A stretch of DNA of 38,996 nucleotides from Burkholderiaceae bacterium (GCA_018882795.1 VERJ01000017.1:1-38996); one strand, 5' to 3'; counted from the stretch's first letter, positions 17,528 to 25,712 are shown. Notes: generated by a model not told the origin, from the sequence alone. Numbers and translations are program-made.

Positions 17528-17570
17528 AGTGTATTCCCGAATATGCCGCCGGGGGGTTGACATACGTCAA
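17528..17570 (-). promoter_or_regulatory. FNR-dependent promoter of ccoNOQP
   Basis: TTGACATACGTCAA at 17557-17570 is a perfect dyad TTGAC-N4-GTCAA, the FNR/ANR box pattern TTGAY-N4-RTCAA. On the minus strand a TACACT -10-like hexamer (17528-17533) starts 24 bases beyond the box, the spacing expected for a class II site centred near -41.5. That puts the start near 17521, about 33 bp before the ccoN ATG. Activation under low oxygen is inferred. Confidence 0.78.
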
Positions 17571-17626
17571 CGCGCATTCAGTCGAGCTCATGCCCTAGAC
17601 AAACGAGGGTCAGAGCCTTGTCTGCA

Positions 17627-17815
17627 TCAGTTTTGGTGCTTGTTGTCGTGCTGCTGGGGGTCGATCGCTGGTGGACGGTCGTCATCAAGCAGTATGCGTC
17701 GGGCCGGCCCTTCGGTGTCGTCAAACTGTCCGGAGTCGGACATGCGAAAAAAAAGCCACACGGCCAGTGCGATCACGGCCAGGCTGATGATGATCAGCAG
17801 TGGAAGGACTTCCAT
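17627..17815 (-). CDS. ccoS: cbb3 oxidase assembly protein CcoS
   Basis: A 62-residue single-pass membrane protein, MEVLPLLIIISLAVIALAVW, followed by the family signature LFFRMSDSGQFDDTEGPARR and a short acidic tail. I chose the ATG at 17815; upstream codons to 17869 are not family-like. Family knowledge: CcoS is needed for insertion of heme and copper cofactors into CcoN. It lies just before ccoN, but the usual neighbour ccoI is about 3 kb away behind an inserted plus-strand operon, so ccoS must have its own promoter in 17816-17952. Confidence 0.88.
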   Translation of the reverse strand: MEVLPLLIIISLAVIALAVWLFFRMSDSGQFDDTEGPARRILLDDDRPPAIDPQQHDNKHQN

Positions 17816-17898
17816 GTGAGCGCCGAACCCCAGGAAATGGGTTAACCCTGATTGTTCCCACCTTAACACAGGCTTGCATAATTCAAGGAAGACAAAAA

Positions 17899-17922
17899 AT
17901 TATCAGCCGATCAACTTTTGGC
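17899..17922 (+). promoter_or_regulatory. Candidate regulon operator upstream of the molybdenum hydroxylase operon
   Basis: TTATCAGCCGATCAACTTTT starts at 17900. It matches the element upstream of the importer operon (25592 onward) at 16 of 20 positions, and the one upstream of the BKACE operon at 15 of 20. All three have the same orientation relative to the downstream gene. Here it ends about 30 bp before the ATG of the small subunit. The pattern resembles a TetR-type dyad (TkATCA-nn-yGATmA) with a conserved AACyTTT flank. Binding is inferred. Confidence 0.55.
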
Positions 17923-17952
17923 CTGCATCGGGCCTGGCGTAAGGAGCAGCCT

Positions 17953-18447
17953 ATGAATCCCAAACCGATTCGCTTTCTTTTAAATGGCGTTGAGGTCCAG
18001 GCCGCAGTCGAACCCCGACTGCATGCGATTGATTTTCTACGCGAGCACTATGAACTCTCCAGTCCCCGTGTGGGCTGTGAGCATGGCGCCTGCGGGGCCT
18101 GCACCATTCGTGTGGATGGCCAGATCGTGCGCGGATGCCTGCTGCTGGCTGTGCGGTTGGATGGCCGGAAAGTTGAAACCCTGGAGGGCCTCTGCGCCAC
18201 GGGTGAGATTGCCGATCTGCAGCAGGCCTTTCATGAGCGTAATGCGATGCAGTGTGGTTATTGCACTTCGGGCATGCTGATGGCCAGTGAAGAATATCTG
18301 CAGACATCGACGACCTGGAGTCGTGAAGGAATTCGTGAGCATCTCTCGGGCAATTACTGTCGCTGCACCGGCTACGAGGCCATTGTCGATGCGGTGGCCA
18401 AGGTGGCGGTGACCCGGGGACTGAAAATGCAGGAGCACACATCATGA
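17953..18447 (+). CDS. Molybdenum hydroxylase small subunit, twin [2Fe-2S] (XDH/CoxS family)
   Basis: A 164-residue electron-transfer subunit of xanthine-dehydrogenase-family enzymes. The N-terminal plant-type [2Fe-2S] cluster site is CEHGACGACTIRVDG with a fourth Cys in VRGC (about 37-60). The C-terminal cluster site has CGYCTSGM and NYCRCTGYE. AAGGAG precedes the ATG at good spacing. It is followed by the large subunit with a 4-bp overlap. No FAD subunit (CoxM) and no XdhC-type maturation gene lies nearby, so electrons may go to a quinone, a cytochrome or a distant partner. It is the only [2Fe-2S] subunit of this family in the window. The substrate is unknown. Confidence 0.93.
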   Translation: MNPKPIRFLLNGVEVQAAVEPRLHAIDFLREHYELSSPRVGCEHGACGACTIRVDGQIVRGCLLLAVRLDGRKVETLEGLCATGEIADLQQAFHERNAMQCGYCTSGMLMASEEYLQTSTTWSREGIREHLSGNYCRCTGYEAIVDAVAKVAVTRGLKMQEHTS

Positions 18448-20828
18448 ACGCACCGATCACTCCTACCGAGCGTCAGGCCCTGGATCAGCAGCGCTGGATT
18501 GGCGCCTCTGTGCCGCGGCCCAATGGCCGCAGGCTTGTGGATGGGGCAGCTGTTTATGTCGACGACATTCGGCTTCCACGCATGCTGCACGTGTTTTTTG
18601 TTCGCTCACCCTATGCGTCCGCCCGTATCAAGTCGATTGCGCTTGATCGCGCGCGTCAGTCCAAGGGCGTGGTGGCGATCTACTCTGGCGCTGATCTTGC
18701 TGAGCGCATCACACCCATGGTGGCAACGTTGGCCCACTTCAAGGGCATGAAGGCCGCTGCCCAGCCCTGTCTTGCTATTGACCGTGTCTGCTGGCAGGGC
18801 GAGCCAGTGGTGGCGATCGTGGCCCAGAGCCGACATCTCGCCGAGGACGCCGCCCAGCATGTGGAGATCGAATTTGAGGAGTTGCCGGTGGTGGTGGATA
18901 TGGAGCGTGCCCTTCAGCCCGGCTCACCTGTGATTCATCCTGATCTGGGCGATAACCTGTGTTTTACCCGCGAGATCGATACCGGCAATTGGGAAGACAC
19001 CGCCAAGGGCGCGGATCTGGTGCTGGAGCGGACCTTCCGTTTTCCGCGGCACACGGGTGTGTGTCTCGAAGGCCGCTCGGTGATCGGCGATTACAACGTC
19101 TCTGACAAGCGTCTTACTGTTTATATCTCGCACCAGGCGCCCAACATGATTCAGGACTGCTATGCGCGGCTCTTGGGTCTGCAGGAATCAGCTGTGCGCG
19201 TGATTTGCCGTGACGTGGGTGGCTCCTATGGCATCAAGACCCATGTCTATGGTGATGAGCTCGCGACCTGCGCGATTTCAATGGATCTGAGGCGGCCGGT
19301 GAAGTTTGTTGCTGATCGTGTGGAATCGTTTACCAGCGATATCCATTCGCGGGATCACAAGGTGACCATGCGCATGGCCTTTGCCAAGGACGGCACCCTA
19401 AAGGGTATTGATTTTCTGGACATGCTGGCGATTGGGCCTTATTCGGTTTATCCGCGCACGAGTGTGGTCGAGGGCAACCAGATCGTGAACATTACTGGCC
19501 AGTGGTATCGGCACGAGGCCTATCGGGCCAAGATGCTCAATGTCTTCACCAATATGGCGATTTATTCCAACTACCGTGCCGTGGGCCATCCCGTGGCCAT
19601 CGGCGTGACCGAAGGCATGATGGATGTGGCCGCCCGTCAGCTTGGCATCGACCCGGTGGAGATTCGCAGAAAGAATCTTCTGCGTGATGAGCAGTTCCCG
19701 TGCACCACGCCTTCGGGCATGAAGTTTGAATGCATGTCGCATCACCAGTGCCTGGATGCGATCACCAAGATGATGGATCTGCCGCGATTGCGCAAGGAGC
19801 AGGCTGAACTCCGGGCCAAGGGCATTTACCGCGGTATCGGGATTGTCAGCATGATTGAGATTACCAACCCGTCGGCGATGTTCTACGGCGTGGGTGGCGC
19901 ACGTATCTCAGCCCAGGATGGATGCACGGTGAAGATGGAGCCGGCAGGCGGCATTGTGGTGCTCAATGGCTGTGGCGAGCAGGGCCAGGGCACTGAGACC
20001 ATTTTTGCTCAGGTGGCGGCTGATGCCATAGGCGTGCACTTTGATGATGTTCGCGTGATCACGGGTGATACCGATGCCACGCCTTATGGCGGCGGCACCT
20101 GGGCTTCGCGCGGGGCGGGCGTGGGTGGCGAGGCCACCTGGCAGGCTGCACGCGCCCTGCGTGAGAATATTTTGGCCTTGGCGGCTGTGGTGCTGGAGTC
20201 GCAGGCGGATCGGCTCGATATTCGTGCAGGCAAGGTGGTCGATGTGCTCACGGGCGAGGAGAAAACCACGCTTGCTGAACTTGGCCGCATTGCCTATTTC
20301 CGGCCCGACACGCTGGGCAGCTTTCAGGCCGAGCTCTGTGTCACGCGGCACTTTGTGCCCAAGGCCTATCCCTTCACCTTTACCAATGGGGCGCTGGCCT
20401 GCCATCTGGAGGTGGATACGGCGACAGGTTTCATCAAGTTGTTGAAATTCTGGGCCGTGGAAGATTGCGGCACCGTGCTCAATGAGCAGTTGGTCGATGA
20501 ACAGATGCGTGGCTCGATTGTGCAGGGTATTGGTCCCACACTCTATGAACAGTGCCTCTACGATGAGCGTGGCCAGCTGATCAATGGCAACATGGCCGAT
20601 TACCTGGTGCCCATGTCTTCCGAGATGCCCGATATGGAAATTGGCCATGTCAGCACGCCCACGAAAAGTTCGGAGCTTGGCGCCAAGGGCGCGGGCGAGG
20701 CGGGCACCGCAGGCGCACCGGGTGCGATCATGAATGCGTTAAATGATGCGCTCTCGCATTTTGGTGTGGAGCTCTTCGATATGCCATTCACACCGGAGAA
20801 GGTACTGCGGGCGCTCGGCAAGATCTGA
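18444..20828 (+). CDS. Molybdenum hydroxylase large subunit (XDH/CoxL family), unusual active-site motifs
   Basis: A 794-residue molybdopterin-cytosine-dinucleotide-type catalytic subunit. It has the N-terminal aldehyde-oxidase a/b hammerhead (LVDGAAVYVDDIRLPRMLHV, PYASARIKSI) and the Moco-binding domain. The catalytic Glu is present in GAKGAGEAGTAG near the C-terminus. Two normally conserved motifs differ: GGGFGxK is GGSYGIK (259-265), and the YRGAGRP/AYxCSFR position reads YRAVGHP (377-383). It therefore fits neither form I nor form II CO-dehydrogenase-type signatures. The 4-bp overlap with the small subunit indicates coupling. It ends 5 bp from the convergent ccoI stop. Substrate class is probably an N-heteroaromatic or aldehyde, but this is inference. 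Confidence 0.92.
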   Translation: MNAPITPTERQALDQQRWIGASVPRPNGRRLVDGAAVYVDDIRLPRMLHVFFVRSPYASARIKSIALDRARQSKGVVAIYSGADLAERITPMVATLAHFKGMKAAAQPCLAIDRVCWQGEPVVAIVAQSRHLAEDAAQHVEIEFEELPVVVDMERALQPGSPVIHPDLGDNLCFTREIDTGNWEDTAKGADLVLERTFRFPRHTGVCLEGRSVIGDYNVSDKRLTVYISHQAPNMIQDCYARLLGLQESAVRVICRDVGGSYGIKTHVYGDELATCAISMDLRRPVKFVADRVESFTSDIHSRDHKVTMRMAFAKDGTLKGIDFLDMLAIGPYSVYPRTSVVEGNQIVNITGQWYRHEAYRAKMLNVFTNMAIYSNYRAVGHPVAIGVTEGMMDVAARQLGIDPVEIRRKNLLRDEQFPCTTPSGMKFECMSHHQCLDAITKMMDLPRLRKEQAELRAKGIYRGIGIVSMIEITNPSAMFYGVGGARISAQDGCTVKMEPAGGIVVLNGCGEQGQGTETIFAQVAADAIGVHFDDVRVITGDTDATPYGGGTWASRGAGVGGEATWQAARALRENILALAAVVLESQADRLDIRAGKVVDVLTGEEKTTLAELGRIAYFRPDTLGSFQAELCVTRHFVPKAYPFTFTNGALACHLEVDTATGFIKLLKFWAVEDCGTVLNEQLVDEQMRGSIVQGIGPTLYEQCLYDERGQLINGNMADYLVPMSSEMPDMEIGHVSTPTKSSELGAKGAGEAGTAGAPGAIMNALNDALSHFGVELFDMPFTPEKVLRALGKI

Positions 20829-20833
20829 GCCGG

Positions 20834-23245
20834 TCAGCGCAGCAGCCGGGAGGAGTTCAGCACCACCAGCAGTGAGCTGGCCGCCATGCCCACCGAGGCC
20901 AGCAGTGGTGTGATCAGGCCGGCTGCCGCAAAGGGAATGGCCACCAGGTTGTAGGCCACGGCCCAGATGATGTTCTGACGCAGGATCAGGCGTGCCCGAT
21001 GGGCTGTTTGCATCGCAAGGGCCACGCCGCTAAGGCCGGGCCTTAGGCAATAGACATCTGCCTTCTGTTGCGCAAGGGGTGCTGCGCCCTGCATGGCCAG
21101 TGAGACATCGGCCTGGGCCAACACAGGGGCATCGTTATGCCCATCACCGATCATGGCCACGATGCGTCCCTCGCGTTGGCATTGCGCCACGAAGGCCTGC
21201 TTCATATCGGGTGTTTGTTCTGCCAGCGCGTGGCTGGCATCAATCCCAATGGCGTAAGCAAGGTGCTGAACACGGTCTTCTCGATCACCACTGGCGCACC
21301 AGATGGTCTTGCCCTGTGCGCGTAACTGCGCGAGCAGCGTTGCTGCCTCAGGCCGGGGCTGATCGGTGATGGAAAAGCCTGCGGTGATGATGCCGTTGAT
21401 GGAGAGAAATACCGTGCAGGCCTTGCACAGGTTCTCTGCAATTGCGGCGCTCTGGCCTTGGCCTGTAAAACTCAGCGACCCCAGGCGAATCACGGTATCG
21501 CCCCGTTGTGCAGAAAGCCCCAGTCCCGCGTGCTGTGTAATGGATGACAGCATCACTGCGGTCTGCGCAGCGGCGGGTGCCATGGTGGTGATCGCCTTGG
21601 CCAGGGGGTGTGTGCTCGCGGCAGCAAGTTGTTGGGCAAGCTGCTGGTCTTGAGTTGACCCGAACATCATCTTGACGGAAGAGCCTGCAGGGTCGGTCAG
21701 TGTGCCGGTCTTATCGAAGACCACATCGGTGACACGCAGCAGGCGCTCTAGTGTTGTGGCATTGGCCACAGCCACGCCTTGCTCTAAAAGTCTTGCCAAT
21801 GCGGCTGCGTAGGCGGCAGGTCCGGCCATAGAGAGTGCGCAGGGGCAGGTGACCACCAGGATCGCAATCAGCGCCGGCAGCCAGACTGCAGCGGGTGCAC
21901 CGCTATACATGAAGGCCGCCGTGACTGCCGCGCTGATGATCAGGAGTGCCGCAGTGAATCGCGCACCGATCTGATCGGCCCATGCGACCCAGTGCGGCCG
22001 ATCGGCCGCAGCAGCCTCGGCAAGCTGCGATAGCCTTGACAGCGTGCCCTCTGCAACCTTGGTATCGATCAGCACCTCGATTTCCGAGCCAAGATTGATG
22101 GCGCCCTCGGTAAGGCGTTCACCTTGTTGCACTCTCACCGGCAGTGACTCACCTGTGAGCCAAGAGGCATCGACATCGGTTTCGCGGGATTGCAGCAGAC
22201 CATCAGCCGGAATGCGTTCACCCGATTTCACGGCAATGGTGTCGCCACATCGCAGATTCCATGCCGCAACGCTGCCTGGGTCGGGTGAGATGCGGTGAGC
22301 GAGGCTTGGCAGCGCCGTGGCAAGCCGCTGCCGCTGGGCGGAGGTCTTGGCGCGGACACGGCCTTCAATCCAGCGGCTGCCCAGCAGCAGAAACACAAAC
22401 ATGGAGACCGAATCGAAATAGACCTCGCCGCTGTTGGTCCACCAGGACCAGAGGCTCGCGATGAACGCAATCCACAGGCCCAGGCTGACCGGCACATCCA
22501 TATTGAGTCGGCCCTGGGCAAGCGCCCGGCGCGCTGAATCAAAAAAGGGTGTGGCGCTATAGGCCATCACGGGCAGTGTGATCAGCATGCTGGCGGTGCG
22601 CATCAGCGACCGGATGTCATCTTCAAGGCCGCCCCCTTCCATGTACTCTGGATAGGCATACATCATGATTTGCGCAGCCGAGAGGCCCGCAATAAAAAGT
22701 CTTCTGAGTGCCTTGCGATCTGCCTGTTTTCGCGAGGCCTCAATGGGCGCTGAGCTGATGGGCAGCACCGCATAACCAATCGCAAGTACGCGTTTGGCAA
22801 TGGCCGAGAGCGGTGCCACGGTCGGATCCCAGCGAAGAAAGAGCCGCTCCGTGCTGGCATTGGCCCGTGCAGCACGGACCCCGGGCGTGTGGCCAAGCGT
22901 TTTTTCAATCAGCCAGGCGCAGGCGCCGCAGCGCAGGCCTTCGATTGCCAGTGTGGTTTCCAGTAATTGAGTGTCGGCGCTTGCCTGATGGACATGGCGC
23001 TGGGTCCAGTCCTGATCATCGAGCAGATCGGTCCACGGGCTGAGTTCCTCTAATCGCTGTGCATCCAGCCCTGGGCCAGTGCGCTGGCTGTAGAAGGCCT
23101 GAGCGCCCGCTGCAACAATGGCCTGCGCCACAGACTGGCAGCCGATGCAGCACATGGGCTGCTTCTTGCCCTCAATTTCAACCTGAAAATCCGTGCCGAC
23201 TGGCACGGGCTCGCCGCAATGAAAGCAGGAGAGTGTGGGCCTCAT
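20834..23245 (-). CDS. ccoI: Copper-translocating P1B-type ATPase CcoI (cbb3 maturation)
   Basis: An 803-residue P-type ATPase. The N-terminus has a cysteine-rich segment typical of CcoI/FixI (CFHC at 7-10, CCIGC at 32-36), then an HMA copper-binding domain with CGAC at 106-109. Membrane helices, TGES, the CPC translocation motif (TCPCALSMAGP), the phosphorylation motif DKTGTLT and the hinge GDGHNDAPVL follow. Family knowledge: CcoI exports Cu(I) needed for assembly of the CcoN CuB site. The start overlaps the upstream TauE/SafE-family gene by 4 bp. It is normally beside ccoS but here is separated from it by the molybdenum hydroxylase operon. Confidence 0.94.
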   Translation of the reverse strand: MRPTLSCFHCGEPVPVGTDFQVEIEGKKQPMCCIGCQSVAQAIVAAGAQAFYSQRTGPGLDAQRLEELSPWTDLLDDQDWTQRHVHQASADTQLLETTLAIEGLRCGACAWLIEKTLGHTPGVRAARANASTERLFLRWDPTVAPLSAIAKRVLAIGYAVLPISSAPIEASRKQADRKALRRLFIAGLSAAQIMMYAYPEYMEGGGLEDDIRSLMRTASMLITLPVMAYSATPFFDSARRALAQGRLNMDVPVSLGLWIAFIASLWSWWTNSGEVYFDSVSMFVFLLLGSRWIEGRVRAKTSAQRQRLATALPSLAHRISPDPGSVAAWNLRCGDTIAVKSGERIPADGLLQSRETDVDASWLTGESLPVRVQQGERLTEGAINLGSEIEVLIDTKVAEGTLSRLSQLAEAAAADRPHWVAWADQIGARFTAALLIISAAVTAAFMYSGAPAAVWLPALIAILVVTCPCALSMAGPAAYAAALARLLEQGVAVANATTLERLLRVTDVVFDKTGTLTDPAGSSVKMMFGSTQDQQLAQQLAAASTHPLAKAITTMAPAAAQTAVMLSSITQHAGLGLSAQRGDTVIRLGSLSFTGQGQSAAIAENLCKACTVFLSINGIITAGFSITDQPRPEAATLLAQLRAQGKTIWCASGDREDRVQHLAYAIGIDASHALAEQTPDMKQAFVAQCQREGRIVAMIGDGHNDAPVLAQADVSLAMQGAAPLAQQKADVYCLRPGLSGVALAMQTAHRARLILRQNIIWAVAYNLVAIPFAAAGLITPLLASVGMAASSLLVVLNSSRLLR

Positions 23246-24012
23246 TTCAGATGTTCACGAAATCCCTGGCCGCCAATGCAAAAGGCATCGAGCCAATCGA
23301 GTTCAATCAGGCCAAAAAGACGCATCAGGCCCCAGACACCAAATCCGATGATCAGCAGGCCCGCTGTGCGCCGAAGGCCAGGAGACTGAAAACGATGCAG
23401 TGTCTCTTGCGAGAGCAGGGAGGTCAGCCAGAGCGCTGGGATCGTGCCCAGCCCAAAGCCTGCCATCCAGAGTGCGCCGGATGCACCGCCTCCGCTGACA
23501 CTGGCCGTGACCAGCATGGTGTAGACGAGCCCACAGGGTAGCCAGCCCCAGATCATGCCGGCACGCAGGGCGCGCAGCAGCTGCACAAGCGGCCGACGAT
23601 GCAGGGATGGCTGGGGCATAAGTGTTGCGGATGCCAGGGGCGCCATCATTTTCCAAATGACTTTTCCGATGCGCTCCACGATCAATACGCCGCTATAGAG
23701 CCGCGCCACATGCAGCCCCAGGCCGATCAGCATCAGGTTGGCAAACACGAAGGCCGCATCGCGAATAAAGGTCAGCGGCGTTTGTGAGAGTGCCAGCGCA
23801 CCAAAGCTGCCCGCCATAAAACCCATGAAGGTGTAGCTGGCGATCCTGCCGACCTGCCAGAGCAATAGCTCCAGGCCGCGCGAACTTGCGCTGGTGCTGA
23901 GATGCTTGCGATTGGATTGCCCTGCAGCGATTGCCAGTCCGCCGCACATGGCCAGGCAATGGCCTGCAGACCATAGGCCGATGATCAGTGCACTGAGCGC
24001 CAGCCCATTCAT
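23242..24012 (-). CDS. TauE/SafE-family (DsbD_2-type) membrane protein linked to cbb3 assembly
   Basis: A 256-residue polytopic membrane protein with about six hydrophobic segments. The opening ALIIGLWSAGHCLAMCGGLA is the signature of the cytochrome-biogenesis subgroup of the TauE/SafE clan often found beside ccoI and ccoS; the GHC and MCGG cysteines are potential copper or thiol ligands. A second repeat has IWGWLPCGLVYTML with another conserved Cys. The true role is uncertain; copper handling or thiol transfer for oxidase assembly is inferred from the neighbouring ccoI, which it overlaps by 4 bp. It also overlaps the xthA stop (ATGA), so xthA, this gene and ccoI form one unit. Confidence 0.85.
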   Translation of the reverse strand: MNGLALSALIIGLWSAGHCLAMCGGLAIAAGQSNRKHLSTSASSRGLELLLWQVGRIASYTFMGFMAGSFGALALSQTPLTFIRDAAFVFANLMLIGLGLHVARLYSGVLIVERIGKVIWKMMAPLASATLMPQPSLHRRPLVQLLRALRAGMIWGWLPCGLVYTMLVTASVSGGGASGALWMAGFGLGTIPALWLTSLLSQETLHRFQSPGLRRTAGLLIIGFGVWGLMRLFGLIELDWLDAFCIGGQGFREHLK

Positions 24013-24809
24013 GTCAGGTCAATTTCGGCCCAGACCGGGGCGTGGTCAGAGGGTTTTTCCAATTTGCGGGGGGCCGTGTCGATACCACTGGCGCGGCATC
24101 TTGCTGCCAAAGCCTGCGAGAGCAGCAGCAGATCAATACGTAGGCCACGGTTGCGACGAAATCCCGCCTCGCGATAGTCCCACCAGGAATACTGCTGCTG
24201 GGGCTGATCAAAGAGCCTGAAGGCATCATGCAGACCAAGGCCCATCAGTGCAGTAAGCCGTTCACGCTCTGGTGTGGAGCAGAGGATCTTTTCATGCCAG
24301 GCCTGTGGATCGTGGACATCCTGATCCTGTGGGGCGATGTTGAAGTCTCCAACAAATGCCAGGTGTTGATGCTGCCTCAATTCCTGTTCGATCCATTGCA
24401 CAGCGGCATCCAGCCAGCGCAGCTTGTAGTGGTATTTCTCACTGCCTACCTCTGAGCCGTTGGGGATATAGCCGCAGATAAAGTGCAGGCCATCACCCCC
24501 TGCAATCGGATTTAAGGTGGCGGCAATCAGCCGGGACTGCTCATCCGGAAATCGTGGGTTGTTGGCCTGCACATCGACAGGCGGATGGAACAGGGCCGCA
24601 TCGGCCAGCAGGGCCACACCGTTATAGGTGGGCTGGCCCGCAAAGACCACGTGATAGCCCGCCGCCTCAATGTCGGCTTTGGGAAATTTGTCGTCGGTAA
24701 GCTTTGTTTCCTGGATCCCAAGCGCTGCGGGGCGGACCGCATTGAGCCAGTCGAGCACATGGGGCAGGCGAACACGAAGAGAGTTGACATTCCAGCTGGC
24801 CAGTTTCAT
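24009..24809 (-). CDS. xthA: Exodeoxyribonuclease III
   Basis: A 266-residue AP endonuclease/3'-5' exonuclease of base-excision repair. Motifs of the EEP fold: MKLASWNVNSLRVRL, GIQETKL (metal Glu), GYHVVFAGQPTYNGVALL, GDFNIAPQDQDVHDP, RRNRGLRIDLLLLS and the catalytic SDHAPVWAEI at the end. Length is standard. It is the first gene of a unit that continues with the TauE/SafE-family gene by ATGA overlap and then ccoI. The 38 bp between it and the upstream tetR stop hold only a weak CCCC/GGGG hairpin. Confidence 0.95.
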   Translation of the reverse strand: MKLASWNVNSLRVRLPHVLDWLNAVRPAALGIQETKLTDDKFPKADIEAAGYHVVFAGQPTYNGVALLADAALFHPPVDVQANNPRFPDEQSRLIAATLNPIAGGDGLHFICGYIPNGSEVGSEKYHYKLRWLDAAVQWIEQELRQHQHLAFVGDFNIAPQDQDVHDPQAWHEKILCSTPERERLTALMGLGLHDAFRLFDQPQQQYSWWDYREAGFRRNRGLRIDLLLLSQALAARCRASGIDTAPRKLEKPSDHAPVWAEIDLT

Positions 24810-24847
24810 ACCCCGATCTTAGGGGATTGGGCGGCTGGTCTAAAAAT

Positions 24848-25510
24848 TCAGGACTGTCTCTTCATGCGGGCGGCCGTGGGCCGGTGGTCGGGAAAGAGAT
24901 TGGCCAGCACCCGTGGCATGGCACCTTCCAGGTAGAACACGATGTTGTCCAGGATCGGTCCTATTTTGCGCGAGGCTTTCACGTCGTAAACATGTCTGCG
25001 TATGGCGTGATAAAGCACCACGCCGTGGAGCTCCAGCAGCAGTTCGATTTCAGCCTTGGTGATGGCCGATTCGTCGACCTGTGGGTATCCATAGTGCTTG
25101 CGTAGGGTGATCGCCAGTGGCAGGAAGATTTCCTTGCGCAGTTTATCCAGCACTTTCTTTCCGTAGCCGTAGCTGCCCAGCTCGGCATACATAAAGAGCC
25201 GCACCCACTCCCGGGTCAGAATCGAGTCGTTGAATTCGGCATAAAACCGCTTGTAACGCTCTTTGAGCGGTTGGCTCTCATCCAGAATCAGATCGCGCCA
25301 ACTGTCATCCCAGCGGTTTTCAAACGCTTCAATAAAAATGCGATCGATCAGCGCCTGCTTGGAGGGGAAGTATCGATAGAGTAGGGGCTGCGCGATGCCC
25401 AGAGATGCCGAGAGCTCCCGGGTCTGACCCCCAAGACCATGTTCGGAGAAAAATTTTGTTGCACCCTCGATAATTTGTGCGACGCGTTTTGATCGGCTGA
25501 GATAAGTCAT
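24848..25510 (-). CDS. TetR/AcrR family transcriptional regulator
   Basis: 220 residues. The N-terminal TetR DNA-binding domain is clear: IIEGATKFFSEHGLGGQTRE, then LSASLGIAQPLLYRYFPSKQ (HTH), then ALIDRIFIEAF. The C-terminal ligand-binding domain is helical and belongs to no subgroup I can name. It diverges from the importer operon across 202 bp, which contain an operator-like element and an 11-bp inverted repeat. That arrangement is typical of a repressor controlling itself and its neighbour, released by a pathway ligand. Related elements upstream of two other operons suggest it is the local regulon controller. The ligand is unknown. Confidence 0.9.
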   Translation of the reverse strand: MTYLSRSKRVAQIIEGATKFFSEHGLGGQTRELSASLGIAQPLLYRYFPSKQALIDRIFIEAFENRWDDSWRDLILDESQPLKERYKRFYAEFNDSILTREWVRLFMYAELGSYGYGKKVLDKLRKEIFLPLAITLRKHYGYPQVDESAITKAEIELLLELHGVVLYHAIRRHVYDVKASRKIGPILDNIVFYLEGAMPRVLANLFPDHRPTAARMKRQS

Positions 25511-25590
25511 GGGCGTAATGGGCGCATTCCTGGGCGGGTCACGCCAGATTCGGGATTTCCCTCGGTGTCGTTTGGCGGTGGATGTGTAAA

Positions 25591-25614
25591 CTGATCAAGC
25601 GATAAACTTTTATG
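25591..25614 (+). promoter_or_regulatory. Candidate TetR operator, distal copy, upstream of the importer operon
   Basis: TGATCAAGCGATAAACTTTT at 25592-25611 shares 14 invariant positions of 20 with elements at 17900 and 35471 (minus). Its right half GATAAACTTTT (25601-25611) is repeated in inverted orientation at 25645-25655. It lies between the divergent tetR and substrate-binding protein genes. Confidence 0.6.
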
Positions 25615-25636
25615 TTGGCATCACAAGTGTAATGTT

Positions 25637-25665
25637 TTGACTCAAAAAGTTTATCTAAATTACAC
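25637..25665 (+). promoter_or_regulatory. Importer operon promoter with overlapping operator half-copy
   Basis: TTGACT (25637-25642), a 17-bp spacer and TTACAC (25660-25665) form a plausible sigma-70 promoter for the plus-strand operon. AAAAGTTTATC at 25645-25655 lies within the spacer and is the exact inverse of 25601-25611, with centres 44 bp apart (about four helical turns). Bound repressor there would block the promoter, and looping between the two copies is possible. Confidence 0.5.
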
Positions 25666-25712
25666 CGGACTGCGATCCGGGTTTTAGCTTACTTGCATGA
25701 AGGGGAACGGAG

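Noticed and set aside
17489-17563. N-terminal extension of ccoN upstream of 17488
   Set aside because: It would overlap the FNR box and promoter and gives non-family residues, while 17488 has AGGGGGA at good spacing.
19908-20648. 246-codon minus-strand open frame opposite the hydroxylase large subunit
   Set aside because: Antisense shadow of an intact, motif-bearing gene.
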